This document shows, piece after piece, positions 26,719 through 37,750 of a stretch of 64,000 nt of DNA. Within the stretch, counting starts at the first letter, position 1. The number at the start of each line of letters is the position of its first letter. The translations under genes and the position numbers were made by a program. The DNA is from Camillea tinctor (lineage: Eukaryota; Ascomycota; Sordariomycetes; Xylariales; Xylariaceae), in contig MU394055.1 of the NCBI GenBank assembly GCA_022578605.1, positions 810,902 through 874,901 of the forward strand, given 5' to 3'. The notes below the pieces were generated by a model, which searched no databases, had not been told where the DNA came from, and worked only from the letters and a program-made list of their open reading frames with translations.

Positions 26719-27147
26719 TTACAGGAATAGACGCCATATGCCCAACCAAGCCAATCCCATAGATGTGGCCGCAATGCCCAACTTCCGGCTACGCATGCCG
26801 AACATGGACTTGCTCGCCAGGATCTTCGCCCGTTGCTGCTCGAGCTGCCAGTTACCAGAAAAATAGCTATATGCTGCTAAGCCGAGGAACGCACCGCCGC
26901 CTGTTATATGATGATGTCTTTGTATTAGTATTGCACCAGTGATCAGACAGACATTTTATCATAAGTCGAGTTTGCTATATGATAATGCCAACATGTTCAT
27001 GCGATTGGTATAAAAGCTCGCTTTTGTTCGGTACTTACCTACGATTCGGCATGGCATGCAATCCTCCCCACGATCTTGCTTTAGGAGACCTTTGAGGTCT
27101 TCCGGCTTATCCAGCTTGCCGACAGTTGGTATCTTGTCGTTGGCCAT
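26719..27147 (-). CDS. DUF4536/DMAC1-like small mitochondrial membrane protein
   Basis: Two-exon gene of 96 residues: exon 1 27039-27147, intron 26901-27038 with GTAAGT donor and AACAG acceptor, exon 2 26719-26900. The codon is split as G|GC, giving CRIVGGGAFLG across the junction. The N-terminal half is polar with a CMPC pair (DCMPCRIVG), followed by a hydrophobic segment (GGAFLGLAAYSYF), a conserved-looking KILASKSMFGMRSRKLG loop and a second hydrophobic segment (ATSMGLAWLGIWRLFL). This CxxC plus two-helix layout matches the DUF4536 family, which includes metazoan DMAC1, an assembly factor for the distal membrane arm of respiratory complex I. Location in the inner mitochondrial membrane and a role in complex I assembly are inferred from the family. 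Confidence 0.8.
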
Positions 27148-29304
27148 GGCTCAATATTCGGATATTCGGGCATGTGATACAAAGTATAATGAATTTATTA
27201 CTACTATGTAGGTTGCATGTAAGAGATTCAACTTCTTTTTTTTTTAAGCCAAGAAGTACTACAGAGTTACATGCGACAAAAAAGGACTAACCTGGGGAAT
27301 CCCTTGTGATTGGTTGGTCCGTGCCTCGGCGAAATTCAGATTCAGGGATCTAGCAAGGAACTCCCCCCAAGGCCTAGCCGTAGATAGAACTTCAAGTAAG
27401 AAAAAGAACTGTCTAGGTACATAAGTGTCAATGTCAACGTGCCGTGCTTGATATTATTCTAATTTCATCCATCATTAAACATAATCTTTGTTCAGAGAAC
27501 CCAGAGAACCGTTTAGCCAATTATAATGTGAGTAGCATACACAACTCAGCATTGAGCAAATCACCCATTTTATGAACCAGACTGACCTTCAACACCTTCA
27601 ACACTAAGTTATAAGTCATAACTTATATGTGTGAAATTTGACCTCAACAACCCCAATTACTATTACATAGCCAACCACAACTATAGGTTACATACTTATG
27701 TTACGGAGATATGGGGTACTCTAACTTTAGTGTATATCCATCCGTCAACACATCAACATTGATACGTAGCCCAGGCCAGACGCCGCAATCCCAGTTTCTC
27801 TTCTTCCATGACCAACATTTTACTACTAGTGGCATCGTCACAGCCCAAGATGGGTCCGGCATTGCCTATTTCATATAAGGTAGCGAGAAGGGCAAATCGT
27901 CTGTGTGGTCTCGTTTCGTTCAGAAGAAAAAGGCATTTGGCGATATGTACATGTATAATATCAATACGAGCTATATATGTCGGTCCAAAATGAGCTGTTG
28001 AGTTGTCGCCACCTAGTGTACCTAGATAGACCAATACGTAGCCTCCCCAACCAAGCAGACAAAGGAAACAAATAAACAGAAAGAGAGGGTAGGCTGTAGG
28101 TTAATCAATGGATGCGACAATCCTCCTCCCTCAATATCAGATGTCACAGATCTTCATAACCCCACGTATCAGCCTTGTAATTTACACGAATGAAAAGAAA
28201 TGAAGAAAAGAAAGGAAAAACAACAACAAATATGGTAGCGCCTCTGCACTAGTTGCATTGTAGAGATGCTGAGTTTCATCAAACCCCTCCGGCCACGCGA
28301 ACATCTACGCCATCCAATTTAGCACCGATGATCATATCGTCAGGAGGGGAGGGGGCAAAACAAAAAGTAAATAAAGAAAATCCTCATTATGTATCTATGG
28401 ATCATGGTTTATTTTCTTCTTCGTCTACTATGTAGTGTTACAGAGAGAGAGAAAAAAAAAAGAAGGAAAAAAACCAAGATCATCGGCCCTTTAAAATCTT
28501 ATTCTACCCATTTTCTCATTCCCTTCCCACTTCACAACCCCCCACCACCCCCCTTCCCCCCTTGCGAACTTTATGGCGTAACTTTCGCCGAAGACCCGGC
28601 TAGCTTCCTCCTCATACCGTGACGCCGTTACGAGACCCGTCTCCCCGGGACCACGCCATCAGGGTGGAGAAAACCTCAGCAGGCACACCCAGAAGGCGGT
28701 ATATCCTAATCGGAGAAGGCGCCCTTTGCGGAGTCTGGGATAGGTAGGGTAGTAGGTTCGAAAAAAAACGGGTGACCTTAGCTAATTACCAACTGCCGAT
28801 CTCGAAGGGGACCGAGAAGTAATAGAAATTTAAAAGAAGGAGGGATAAGAAAAAAGAAACTTAAAACTAGATGGTAGATTAGTATAGATGAGATTAATAG
28901 CCCATCTATAGCTAAAAAAAAACAATACTGTTCTTCCATACTTTTTATCTACTTGAAATTATTTTCTCTGTTTATATTATAGCCCCCCTTTTCCCCCTCC
29001 CCCCCCGTCGAACTATAATCATCCGTTCGCTACGTAGGTGGATGATATCGTCTACGATTCGAATTTTTCATGTGCTATCCAGATATTCACACATAGCCAG
29101 GTGTCTCTAGTACTATCAACGACTTTCACCAGCAAAAACAACAACAGTATCGCCTCGTACGCAACTCATTCATCTCTCTCTCCAGAATAACCTATCGTTG
29201 CTCGCAAAAAAAAAAAAAAAGGCCTACCCACCTACTCTGCTCTGCCCAAGAAAGAGCAGGCTCGCCTCCCTGACTCGCCCACACCTGTCAACTCCACACA
29301 ACAC
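27148..29304. other. Intergenic region
   Basis: About 2.2 kb with no supported gene. Short frames overlap on both strands around 27753-28034 and 28389-28670, but none has a recognisable motif or splice structure. Purine- and pyrimidine-rich tracts and poly-C runs are frequent. Confidence 0.45.
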
Positions 29305-30081
29305 ATGCCCGTCCCCCCGTCCCGGGGCCCTACCCCCCTCCCCGCCATGCGCCGGCATCTCCTCGCCCCCAGGGGCAGCAACACGTCGCTCGACAGCGGC
29401 GCCGTCGCCGGGATCGCCGTCGGCGTGTCCCTGCTCGTCGCCATCATGCTGAGCGTGGCCTTCCTCACGCAGCGGCGGCGGCGGCGGCTGCGGCAGCGCA
29501 CCGACGACGTTAAGCTCGAGGCGGCGTCTTCCACGGTCAGGAGCACGATCACGGCTGGGATAGTATCATCGTCATCATCATCGCCAGGGGAAGGAGAGGC
29601 GAGAGAAGGAAGAGGAGGTAGTGGTAGAAGCGGGGGGGAAAGGGCAGGAGGAGGGGCAGGACAAGGCAAGCCCAAGATCCGAAGCGCGGATGGTTCCGGG
29701 ACGATAGGTCAGGGTGTGCGGTCGACGATCGCTATTGTGGTGGAGGAAGCGGAGGACGAAGAAGGGACAGAGAAAGAAGAGGAGGGGGGAGGGAATGCGG
29801 GCTCGGAGGCGGCGACGACGCTGCGCGGGGCGCCGAGTAAGGACGGTGGGATGACGATGACGACGACTAGTAGCAAGACCGCTGGGGACGACGACGTGAG
29901 CGAGATAGGCGAGAACGAGCGCGTGTCGGTGGGTACGTTCCACACCAGCGTCTCGGACCTGAGTGAACCGGCGACTGCGGAAAGGGGGAGGACGGCCGTG
30001 GATGAGAAGGTTAGAATGGCGGGGGTGGGTGTAGGAGAGACGGGAGGAGGAGGAGAGCATAAGTTACGGGATGAGATATGA
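29305..30081 (+). CDS. Single-pass membrane protein, low-complexity tail
   Basis: 258 residues, no intron needed. A short Pro-rich N-terminus leads to one strong membrane segment at about 32-55 (GAVAGIAVGVSLLVAIMLSV), followed at once by a stop-transfer run of arginines (QRRRRRLRQR), so the long C-terminal part probably faces the cytosol. That part is rich in Gly, Glu, Ser and Thr, with no known domain. The helix plus Arg layout resembles Skg6/Mid2-type fungal single-pass proteins, but the usual Ser/Thr-rich ectodomain and a signal peptide are missing; an upstream exon may have been missed. An internal Met at 29347 is an alternative start. I do not recognise the family and assign no function. 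Confidence 0.55.
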   Translation: MPVPPSRGPTPLPAMRRHLLAPRGSNTSLDSGAVAGIAVGVSLLVAIMLSVAFLTQRRRRRLRQRTDDVKLEAASSTVRSTITAGIVSSSSSSPGEGEAREGRGGSGRSGGERAGGGAGQGKPKIRSADGSGTIGQGVRSTIAIVVEEAEDEEGTEKEEEGGGNAGSEAATTLRGAPSKDGGMTMTTTSSKTAGDDDVSEIGENERVSVGTFHTSVSDLSEPATAERGRTAVDEKVRMAGVGVGETGGGGEHKLRDEI

Positions 30082-30286
30082 GGATATGGTGATGGAGAAG
30101 ACAAGAGGTGGTTGTCTGGCTCACCGGCCTGAGCTTGCTTGATGTGTGCAAGATTTGCTCCCCAGGCTATATGGATTCACTGTATATATTACGAGGTTCA
30201 TGTATATTTATGAGCGTTCTGGAATTGTATTTCTGCATCCTGTCATAATTATCTTGCCGCCACGGAAGACCTTTGTGCTCCCTTAA

Positions 30287-31993
30287 CTAACCGAAAGGTG
30301 TGTACAGATCTGCCACTTCCGACACAGTGTCGTCTAAGATGATTTTCTTGAACCGCAGCTCTAGGGAGTAATACCATAAGCCGTGCAAAAAAGACGCGAA
30401 AACCGAGACCACGAGCTCTGCGCTTCCGCCGCGAATCGGTATTCTCCCGCCATTGTCTTCGAGCACGAGCCCGGCGCCCACCGCTGAATGTACCCAGCCA
30501 TGTGAATAGATATTAGATATTACGCTCCTTTCAGGGAGTTGCTGCTGCCCAAAGTATACATGACAAGTGCTGTCTTCTTCGGCAATATACATATAGAGAT
30601 AAGCAGTCTGTCTGGTAGGCTTATACCAGATCCGGTACGCCTGGAACGTAAATATCCCATAATCCAGTAACGGCTCCGGTTGCACGTCAAGTTTCGTACA
30701 TTTTAAGGGCCCGAAAAGATGAATATCATTTTCTGGCCGCTTATCCATTAACTCTCCGTGGATGCCTCCGTGGTGGTGCGTAGGGCTGAGGGATATGATC
30801 ACTCCCTTGAAGGGCCAACGGCGCACGTTGTCCAGCGACACGAAACAGTAATAGATAAGCGGCTTTAGCACCATGGAAACTCCATCACTGATCTGCGGAA
30901 TATTGTAAACAAAATAGCGTGCAACCAATGATTCCTGATCTGGTCCTAGGCAGCTAAGCGCGCCGATGCATATGCCACACGACGGATCGCTACCATCACT
31001 GTTTATCTTGTGTTGATCATCGGATATCATGAATAGAGGTATTGTCATCTGGAGCGCAGTTTCTCTCAGATCTGGCGGATTGAAAACAACATCTTCGCTT
31101 GGTCTAGCCACAAACGTTGTATCTGAGTTGTCAGGTCTAGCAACCATGCTATCCCTTATTACGTCTTCGTAGTCATCCGGATTGATGCCGACAGACATGA
31201 GTTCCCCAGAGGACCATACCGGATCAACATGTTGGTCAAGAGAACCGAGAAGTATTGTATAATCAGAAGTGGATCGAAGAATCTCAGCCTGAAGTCGATT
31301 AAATGCTTTACCCCCCTCACCATACACTAGAGGCATGTGAACGTCGAATATTCCAAGCAGACAGTAAGCTAGGTCTTCTTTCCTAGTAGTTACTCTCCCC
31401 CGGGCCCATTGCATTCGCGATAAGACCGGAATAGAGGATAGGGGTTGTTTCCTTTCGAGTATCGATGCAGGTACACCAATGAAATGACTGAGTTTCTCGG
31501 ACATCAAATGCTTCGCTCCAACAGGCTTCCAGTCTGTCGAGAAAAATGTGACCCTTAGGGGGGCTATTAATTCTTGTAGCGTCCAACCCCTGGTGAACCA
31601 GACTATCTGAGATGGCCGGCCTGTTTTGAGGATTTTGTCGAATCCAAACCATGACTCAATGTCCATAAGGAAAGCATAGCATATTGTAGAGGCTTCATAC
31701 CATTTGAACATTGAGTTGATCGATTCCGACAGCTCAGCACTAGAGGTTTTATCTATGCAACATGTGTCAACCCATGCCCACTCAAGCCCGTCATTTCGAG
31801 CTTGTTCGCAACATTTTCTGATCTTATCGAAGCCCTGTTTTTGCTTAGCAGAATCCAAGTCCTGTATATCTTGAAAGCTGACTTCCTCAGGGCCCCAGGT
31901 ATGCGAAAGTATGGCATACCTGGGGAAATCGGCCCCTGAAGGTTCTCCAGTGAACTCTTTAACTTCGAAAGTGTAGACGCTGATGAGTCGCAT
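30287..31993 (-). CDS. HET-domain (heterokaryon incompatibility) protein
   Basis: 568 residues in one exon, starting MRLISVYTFEVKEF. The N-terminal third is a HET domain: the first block YAILSHTWGPEEVSFQDI (about 26-43), the middle block with CCEQARNDGLEWAWVDTCCID, then STICYAFLMD, and the last block WFTRGWTLQELIAP. HET domains trigger cell death when genetically different hyphae fuse, or act in related self/non-self recognition; this family is large in filamentous ascomycetes. After the domain comes the common HET-E-like segment (AYCLLGIFDVHMPLVYGEGGKAFNRLQ). The C-terminal ~300 residues have no WD or NACHT repeats that I can see. Its partner and allele specificity cannot be told from sequence. 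Confidence 0.9.
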   Translation of the reverse strand: MRLISVYTFEVKEFTGEPSGADFPRYAILSHTWGPEEVSFQDIQDLDSAKQKQGFDKIRKCCEQARNDGLEWAWVDTCCIDKTSSAELSESINSMFKWYEASTICYAFLMDIESWFGFDKILKTGRPSQIVWFTRGWTLQELIAPLRVTFFSTDWKPVGAKHLMSEKLSHFIGVPASILERKQPLSSIPVLSRMQWARGRVTTRKEDLAYCLLGIFDVHMPLVYGEGGKAFNRLQAEILRSTSDYTILLGSLDQHVDPVWSSGELMSVGINPDDYEDVIRDSMVARPDNSDTTFVARPSEDVVFNPPDLRETALQMTIPLFMISDDQHKINSDGSDPSCGICIGALSCLGPDQESLVARYFVYNIPQISDGVSMVLKPLIYYCFVSLDNVRRWPFKGVIISLSPTHHHGGIHGELMDKRPENDIHLFGPLKCTKLDVQPEPLLDYGIFTFQAYRIWYKPTRQTAYLYMYIAEEDSTCHVYFGQQQLPERSVISNIYSHGWVHSAVGAGLVLEDNGGRIPIRGGSAELVVSVFASFLHGLWYYSLELRFKKIILDDTVSEVADLYTPFG

Positions 31994-32367
31994 AGTGGCA
32001 CTTAATGGGTCTCATTGGAAACCCCAAAATCCAGATAAGGTAGAAGGGTAGAGAAGCTGCGAGGGAGGAATGTTCAAGGGGCAGTGTCAAGTCATTATAA
32101 AGAGTTGGGGGACGCTATTATTCAACTCATGAGCGTTAGCGCAGCCTCATTGGCCAAGCTTGCATAACTACGCCCCGAATGCTATATATCAGCTGCTCAC
32201 AGAACGTTACAGTTTCCACACAGCCGCCTTGCATTGTACGTAACTTGCGATCTATACCTTCGACGCTTTCAATTGCTTTTATAATACTGACAACGTTGTA
32301 TAGACAGGCAGAGGGAGTGAAATAAGTATTGGTATTATGTGCTGAAGTATCGGGTAACATAGGTAGC
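31994..32367. other. Intergenic region upstream of the HET gene
   Basis: 374 bp between the HET gene start and the Mpp10 stop; both genes are on the minus strand. Holds the presumed HET promoter and the Mpp10 3' end. No clear element seen. Confidence 0.5.
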
Positions 32368-34644
32368 TTAGAGCTTGAAACTGCCACTCGATATAGCCTT
32401 GTTGGCGTTGGCCTTTTTACCCTCCATGTCCACAATCTCGCCCTTCTTATTGATGACCTTGACGCCGCTCCTCTTGAGGTCGCCCAAGGTGGCATTTCGT
32501 TCTCGTGATTTCGCGCTCTGTGGCTTCTTGCTATCAAGACCACCAGCCTTGCGTATTCTCTCCTTCTCTCTCCGGCGCCTTCTAACCTTATCTTCCCTGC
32601 TCATTTCTTGCTTGGCAACTGGCAGCCCGCTCTTTGCTACGACTTCTCCCTTTTCTACCGTATCCTTTCCAGCCTTGTAAATCTCTTGAGGTGCTAAGGT
32701 ATTGTCACCGCCACTGACACCTTGTGCAGTTGTGGGCTGTGCGTCTTCCATGCTAATCGTGGCTATGTCAGAGACGACAGTCAACGAGGGTGCAGCAGGC
32801 TTCGGCTTGTAATGCCAACTGCTGAGAGCGTCAAGTCTGGCGCTGACATCCTTCCACATCTGCTCGATTTCCTGTTCCTCCTTCCGAAGTTTCTCATCGG
32901 ATTTGCTCACATATGTGTCGGGATTGGCGTTCTTGGTATGCTCTTCCTCGTAAATCTCTGCAAGGCCTTGTTTGGATTTGCTGTCATCAACATCGACAAG
33001 ACCTCTACGTGTATTAGACGAGAATTCGGACGAGTCAGGACGCCTCTTGATCACTTCATCGAATTCCTGTGCAAGAATCCGGCGCTTAATCATGTCCTCG
33101 ATACTTTCACTGACTTCAGTGGTGATAACAGGAACCGGTTTGCCCACATGCTCAAAGTCAAGATCCTCATCTAATAACGAGTTCATTGGCCGGTCACTGG
33201 CTGCGGCCTCACCTGCCATGGCCCACTCCTTCTTGGCCACATTAGCAGCCTCGAGCTTCCGTATCTCTTCAGCTAGTTTAGCTTGTCTTCTCTCGTGTGC
33301 CGACTTTCTTGACTTTGGGTCGCCTGCAGAAGCTTCGGAGAGTGCATCGTCGGAGTCTTCACGCTCCGATTCGTCCTCGAACAAGTCACGACGCACATCA
33401 GCCATGGCTCGTTCAATCTCATCATCGGCCGGCTTGGCCCGTGAGCGGTCTTCAAACCGCCGTGATTTGCTCTTCTTAGCTCCTTTCCGCCGCGGAGGTG
33501 CAAAGAAGTCTTTGTAAAATATGTCGTTGGCATTGAAGTCGCCGTCATCGTCCTCCTTGTCATCATCCTGAAGCTCATTTTCGCTGTCCCCTTCTGGTGC
33601 ATCCAAATCCATGTCGCCGAACGTAGGACCGCCTTCCTCATCTTCGTCTTCTTCCTCCTGGTCAGAGACTAGTCCATCATCCATATCGTCACGGGACTTT
33701 GAAGGTTTCTTTGTAGCTGCAGGTTGCTTTGCCGAGTATGGATCCATATGCCAGTCGATCTCATCATCATCGCTTGCTTGATCGGCATTCGGATCTGCAC
33801 GGGCATCTGCATTTTCAAACCACTGGGTCTGCTTATTGAACTCATCGATGGAGAAAAACCCATCGTTGAGACCATTGGGGTCTTCAATAAGAGGCTCTGG
33901 AGCATCCTCATCTGATTCGGATTCTTCCCCATTGTTCATGTCGTCATCGTCTCCATCAAGTTCTTCGACATCCTCTTCTGCTTCATCGTCGAGCAGATCT
34001 GCGCCATCAGCGAGCTCAGACCCGTCAGAATACTCCTCGCCTTCTTCTATTTCCAGGTCCTCTTCAGAATCTTCACCCTCAGGATCAGAGATATCATCGT
34101 CCTCTTGGTCGGTGAGATCAACCTGATGGCCAGTCTCGTCTATTTCGACCCCATTGAGCGCACCGTCAACACCGTTGATTTGGATGTCGTTGTTCTCTTC
34201 TAGCTCCTGTAGTGCAGCCTTCGAATCTTGTAGAGTACTCGTAATGATCCTCCTTGCCTGCTGCCAAACCTGGCCACTCTCGAACCCTTCTATGTGCAGC
34301 TTCCTAATCTTCAGGACGTCGAGTTTCTTGGTAGCATTATCGGCTCGCTTGCGCTTCTTATTGGCCTCTCTCTGGCGCTGCTGCTGCTCGTCGCTCACCT
34401 GCCCAGCATAGGCGTCTAATGTGGACTTGGCAAGCTGAAGTGATGCGTCTGGGATGGAGGAGGAGGGCTGAAGAAAGCCGTGACGGTTGCCGGCTTTAAT
34501 GGCTTCGAAAAGGGCTAACATGTCCATGGCGCTGGAAGGTTTAGAAGAGTCTGCAAAAGAAGCCAAGAATCCCACAGACGGAGCATGTGTAAGTGTATGG
34601 GAGGTTGAGGTCATGGAGGACGTGCTACTAGCAGGACCAGCCAT
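32368..34644 (-). CDS. MPP10: U3 snoRNP protein Mpp10
   Basis: 758 residues, one exon. Mpp10 is a nucleolar component of the U3 snoRNP/SSU processome, which is needed for cleavage of pre-18S rRNA; it works with Imp3 and Imp4. The N-terminal half has basic, coiled stretches (QQQRQREANKKRKRAD), then long acidic runs (DDEAEEDVEELDGDDDDM and similar). The family-typical C-terminal core begins near LLDEDLDFEHVGKPVPVITT and continues with SIEDMIKRRILAQEFDEVIKR, then KSKQGLAEIYEEEH, and ends with basic Lys/Arg-rich segments (REDKVRRRRREKERIRKAGG). Length fits fungal Mpp10. It is divergently transcribed from the AP-3 mu gene, with 463 bp between the two starts. Confidence 0.93.
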   Translation of the reverse strand: MAGPASSTSSMTSTSHTLTHAPSVGFLASFADSSKPSSAMDMLALFEAIKAGNRHGFLQPSSSIPDASLQLAKSTLDAYAGQVSDEQQQRQREANKKRKRADNATKKLDVLKIRKLHIEGFESGQVWQQARRIITSTLQDSKAALQELEENNDIQINGVDGALNGVEIDETGHQVDLTDQEDDDISDPEGEDSEEDLEIEEGEEYSDGSELADGADLLDDEAEEDVEELDGDDDDMNNGEESESDEDAPEPLIEDPNGLNDGFFSIDEFNKQTQWFENADARADPNADQASDDDEIDWHMDPYSAKQPAATKKPSKSRDDMDDGLVSDQEEEDEDEEGGPTFGDMDLDAPEGDSENELQDDDKEDDDGDFNANDIFYKDFFAPPRRKGAKKSKSRRFEDRSRAKPADDEIERAMADVRRDLFEDESEREDSDDALSEASAGDPKSRKSAHERRQAKLAEEIRKLEAANVAKKEWAMAGEAAASDRPMNSLLDEDLDFEHVGKPVPVITTEVSESIEDMIKRRILAQEFDEVIKRRPDSSEFSSNTRRGLVDVDDSKSKQGLAEIYEEEHTKNANPDTYVSKSDEKLRKEEQEIEQMWKDVSARLDALSSWHYKPKPAAPSLTVVSDIATISMEDAQPTTAQGVSGGDNTLAPQEIYKAGKDTVEKGEVVAKSGLPVAKQEMSREDKVRRRRREKERIRKAGGLDSKKPQSAKSRERNATLGDLKRSGVKVINKKGEIVDMEGKKANANKAISSGSFKL

Positions 34645-35107
34645 TGCCGGGTTTGAGGGTTGAGAGGAAGAAAGGAAGAAAAAAAGAAAAAGAAAGAAAA
34701 AAGAGTTTGTCGACTTAAAAAAAAGAAAAAGGAATAATAATAAAATAAGAAATAAAAAAATTAAGGTTCTTGCGAATCCAATGCGTCTAAGAAATCCGAG
34801 AAAATCGTTTTGCCTAAGAAAAATTTCCCAGGATTGGATGAAGGCCCCACTATAAGGTTGGGAAATAATGGACCAATCACAGAGAGTTTAACCAAGCTCT
34901 TTTAGATGGCCCCCACATTATGGGTACCTGACACTGACGGAATATCCCACTTCTGATCTGAAGCTAGTACCACCAACTAAACTTATTGGAACTCACTTAC
35001 TTCATCTTTTACTGGGATACTTAACCTAGTCACTTACCTACCTACAACATACTAACCTACCTATTTTACCTGTACGGTTAAACGATGGTCTTCACAAGCC
35101 AACCGCC
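34645..35107. promoter_or_regulatory. Shared divergent promoter region of Mpp10 and AP-3 mu
   Basis: 463 bp between two opposite start codons. Beside Mpp10 lies a long purine tract (A/G, then poly-A). On the AP-3 side are several CTACCTAC/CTAACCTA motifs. It must hold both promoters; no individual factor site is claimed. Confidence 0.6.
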
Positions 35108-36798
35108 ATGAACGGTGTAATAGAGGCGCTGCACATCTACGATGAGCACAAGTCAGTTTACACACCTATGAGGGGAACTTCTCTAAGTGCATCTATATAT
35201 ATATACTAACAACGAGAATACTGCCTTACTATAGTCGCGCCATCGTCTCCCATACTTATACCTCGCGCCCGCTCTCCGCTGCTCAAGTCCTGCCTCACTA
35301 TATAGAACACCCGACACCGCGACCCAACCTGATATACTTACCAAACACGAATCCGCCTACCCTAGTATTCAGCCTTATACATGCCAACCTCCTCTATCTT
35401 GCCACTACGTCTTCCGAAATAGAACCGCTACTCGTGCTCGAGTTCCTCCACAGGGTAATCGACGCCCTCGAAGAGTTCCTGGGTGCGCCCGTATTGGCAC
35501 ACAAGATCGAAGCAAACTACGATGTCGTCGCCCAGCTCCTCACTGAGATGTGCGATGCCGGCACTGTTAACACCACCGAGCCAAACGCCCTGAGGGATGT
35601 AGTAGAAGTGGAGGGCCTGTTAGGGAAGCTCTTGGGAAGCATCAACCTGCCTAGCAACCCCTTGAGCGCACCTAGTACGCCCTCCATAATAGCCCAGAAT
35701 GCGCCAGCACTACCTTGGAGGAGGGCGAACGTACGCTACACTTCTAACGAACTTTACGTCGATGTCGTCGAGACTCTGTCGGTTACGCTCGCCCCCTCAG
35801 GGAGACCGATCGCTGCCTTTGCTAATGGGACTATCGCCTTTACATCCAAGGTATCCGGCGTCCCAGATATCAGCTTAAGCCTCACAGGGCCTTCAGGGAA
35901 ACATAACTTACGGAGTACCATGGAGTTGCCCGTTTTTCATCCTTGCGTAAGACTGCACCGGTGGAAAGAAAGCCCCGGGGAACTCAGCTTTATCCCCCCA
36001 GATGGGCGCTTCATTTTGGCTGGCTATGAGGTAGACCTATTACCTTTCACAAATGGGAAGACTGGGAATATCAGCTCGAATAACCTGAAGCTTCCGGTCA
36101 CCATCGAGGTGAAAACGGGCCTTGGATCGATGGGTTCTGATTTTGAGGTCCGCCTCAACATCAATAAGGTCTTTGGGCCAGCTAACTCCAGCACTGCGCT
36201 TTCTGGTAGAGGCGGGGGTGCAGGTGGCAGAGGCTTCGGTGGCCCGCACCCGGGCACGGCTGCAGCACCCCTATTGCAAGATGTTGTTGTCTCGGTTCCA
36301 CTACCTTCGGATATTAGGAACCTATCGGATATTCGACCAAGCAAAGGCGATGCAAACTATAGTCCTGGTGACAAAGTCCTGGAGTGGCATATACCCACCA
36401 AAGAGCTATCAACAGGGACATCCTATTTCGGACTTCGATGCACGGTTCTGGGCCCACTCGCGGATGATTCCGAGGATCTTGATCCTGATGGGTTTGGATT
36501 TGGAAAAAGCTATACCTACGACGAACCGTACCAGAGCTCGACGGAGGTGAAGAGCGAGAGTAAAGGCAAGGGCACCGATGAGGAGAGGGACGCGAAGAAG
36601 GTTGCGCAGAATAAGATCCTAATGCCCAGCTCCGCATCCGTCAGTTTCTCCATAAAGGGATGGTTAGCTAGCGGGATTAAGGTTGAGAGTATAGTTCTTG
36701 ACCCTAGGAAAAGTCGAGGTCTCGGTGAAGGGGTCAGGCCGTATAAGGGCGTCAAATATCTCACTATCAGCAAGGGAGGAGTTGAAATCAGGTGCTAG
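35108..36798 (+). CDS. APM3: AP-3 adaptor complex mu subunit
   Basis: Medium (mu) chain of AP-3, which sorts cargo from Golgi/endosomes to the vacuole and recognises tyrosine-type signals. Model: exon 1 35108-35151, intron 35152-35234 (GTCAGT donor, CTATAG acceptor), exon 2 35235-36798; 535 residues. Splicing gives MNGVIEALHIYDEHNRAIVS, the expected longin-like start. The N-terminal domain covers about 1-140. From about residue 180 the mu homology domain follows (RANVRYTSNELYVDVVETLSV, then GTIAFTSKVSGVPDISLSL, FHPCVRLHRW, FIPPDGRFILAGY). A Gly-rich insert (GRGGGAGGRGFGGP) and a charged Ser/Lys/Glu insert interrupt the domain, which ends GVKYLTISKGGVEIRC. Larger than the ~420-480 residues of many mu3 chains because of these inserts. 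Confidence 0.92.
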
Positions 36799-37750
36799 AC
36801 TCTGGGATCTCACCAGCTCCATCCGGTGGGATACGGTTTTACCAACATACACCTACCTACATTGTGGGGAATAGAATAGAGAGTACACTAGGGTTACCTC
36901 ATTTTTTTTTTTTTTTGCATTGTGCATGAGATGAATGAATGGCGTTTGGCGGGCTCGTTGAGGCCTTTACTTACACCTAGTATAGATACAAGATACATAG
37001 GTTACATGCCTCATAGCATCATTCATGTCTATTTTCACAACAATAACAAAATGGTGGGAATAGAACTACTATCCTATACCTACGTACCATGTATATAGGC
37101 TTAAGTAGTAGGTTAGTAGTGTACATGTTGGTGGGTTGTTTGGCTCAATGTATAAAGTCCCAAGACCCCTGTCACGAGAACTCGATCATAGAAAGCTTCT
37201 GTTGAAACCTTCTCCCCTCTCATCCCTGCAGTGGATGTCACCGGGAAAGTTCGGGTGGGCCAAGAGCACAAGAACGTTTAGTAGGAACTCGGGGAAAGGG
37301 GTGGGGAAGCGTACATAGATGTAAGTACAAGTAACGCTACGTACCATGTCTTGGCAATTGCTTTGTGCGGGTAAGAGGAGGGATGAAGCTCTAGCCGGTC
37401 TTTGTACCACATGCTATTTCTGTAACTAGTAGGTACGGGTACTACCTACTACAAGTAACCTATTTGTGTGTCATACGACCAAACCCACCCTTCTTCTTCT
37501 TCTTCCTCCTCTTCTTCTCACCTGCTTCTTAAAAAACTCTATTACCTTTTAGCTACTCACCTACCTATTTTTGGTACTTTTCTCCCCCTTTCCTACTTCT
37601 TTCTTGTTTACCTACTTAAATACTTATGTTGTAAATGTGCATGAGCTTCCACTTTCACTAATCCCCATCCCTCGGCGACCTTGCCATCAATGCCTGCGAC
37701 AAGCCCTCGCTGCGGCGCAGACATACTGCTTAAGCAGCTGGTGTACGGCG
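36799..37750. other. Intergenic region upstream of the transacylase
   Basis: About 950 bp holding the AP-3 mu 3' flank, a poly-T run at 36902 and CT-rich, (CTT)n-containing sequence at 37490-37620 that probably belongs to the transacylase promoter or leader. No gene seen. Confidence 0.5.

Noticed and set aside
29232..30104. Several minus-strand frames opposite the 29305 gene
   Set aside because: GC-rich antisense shadows with Ser/Pro/Arg-biased composition; the plus-strand frame carries the membrane helix.
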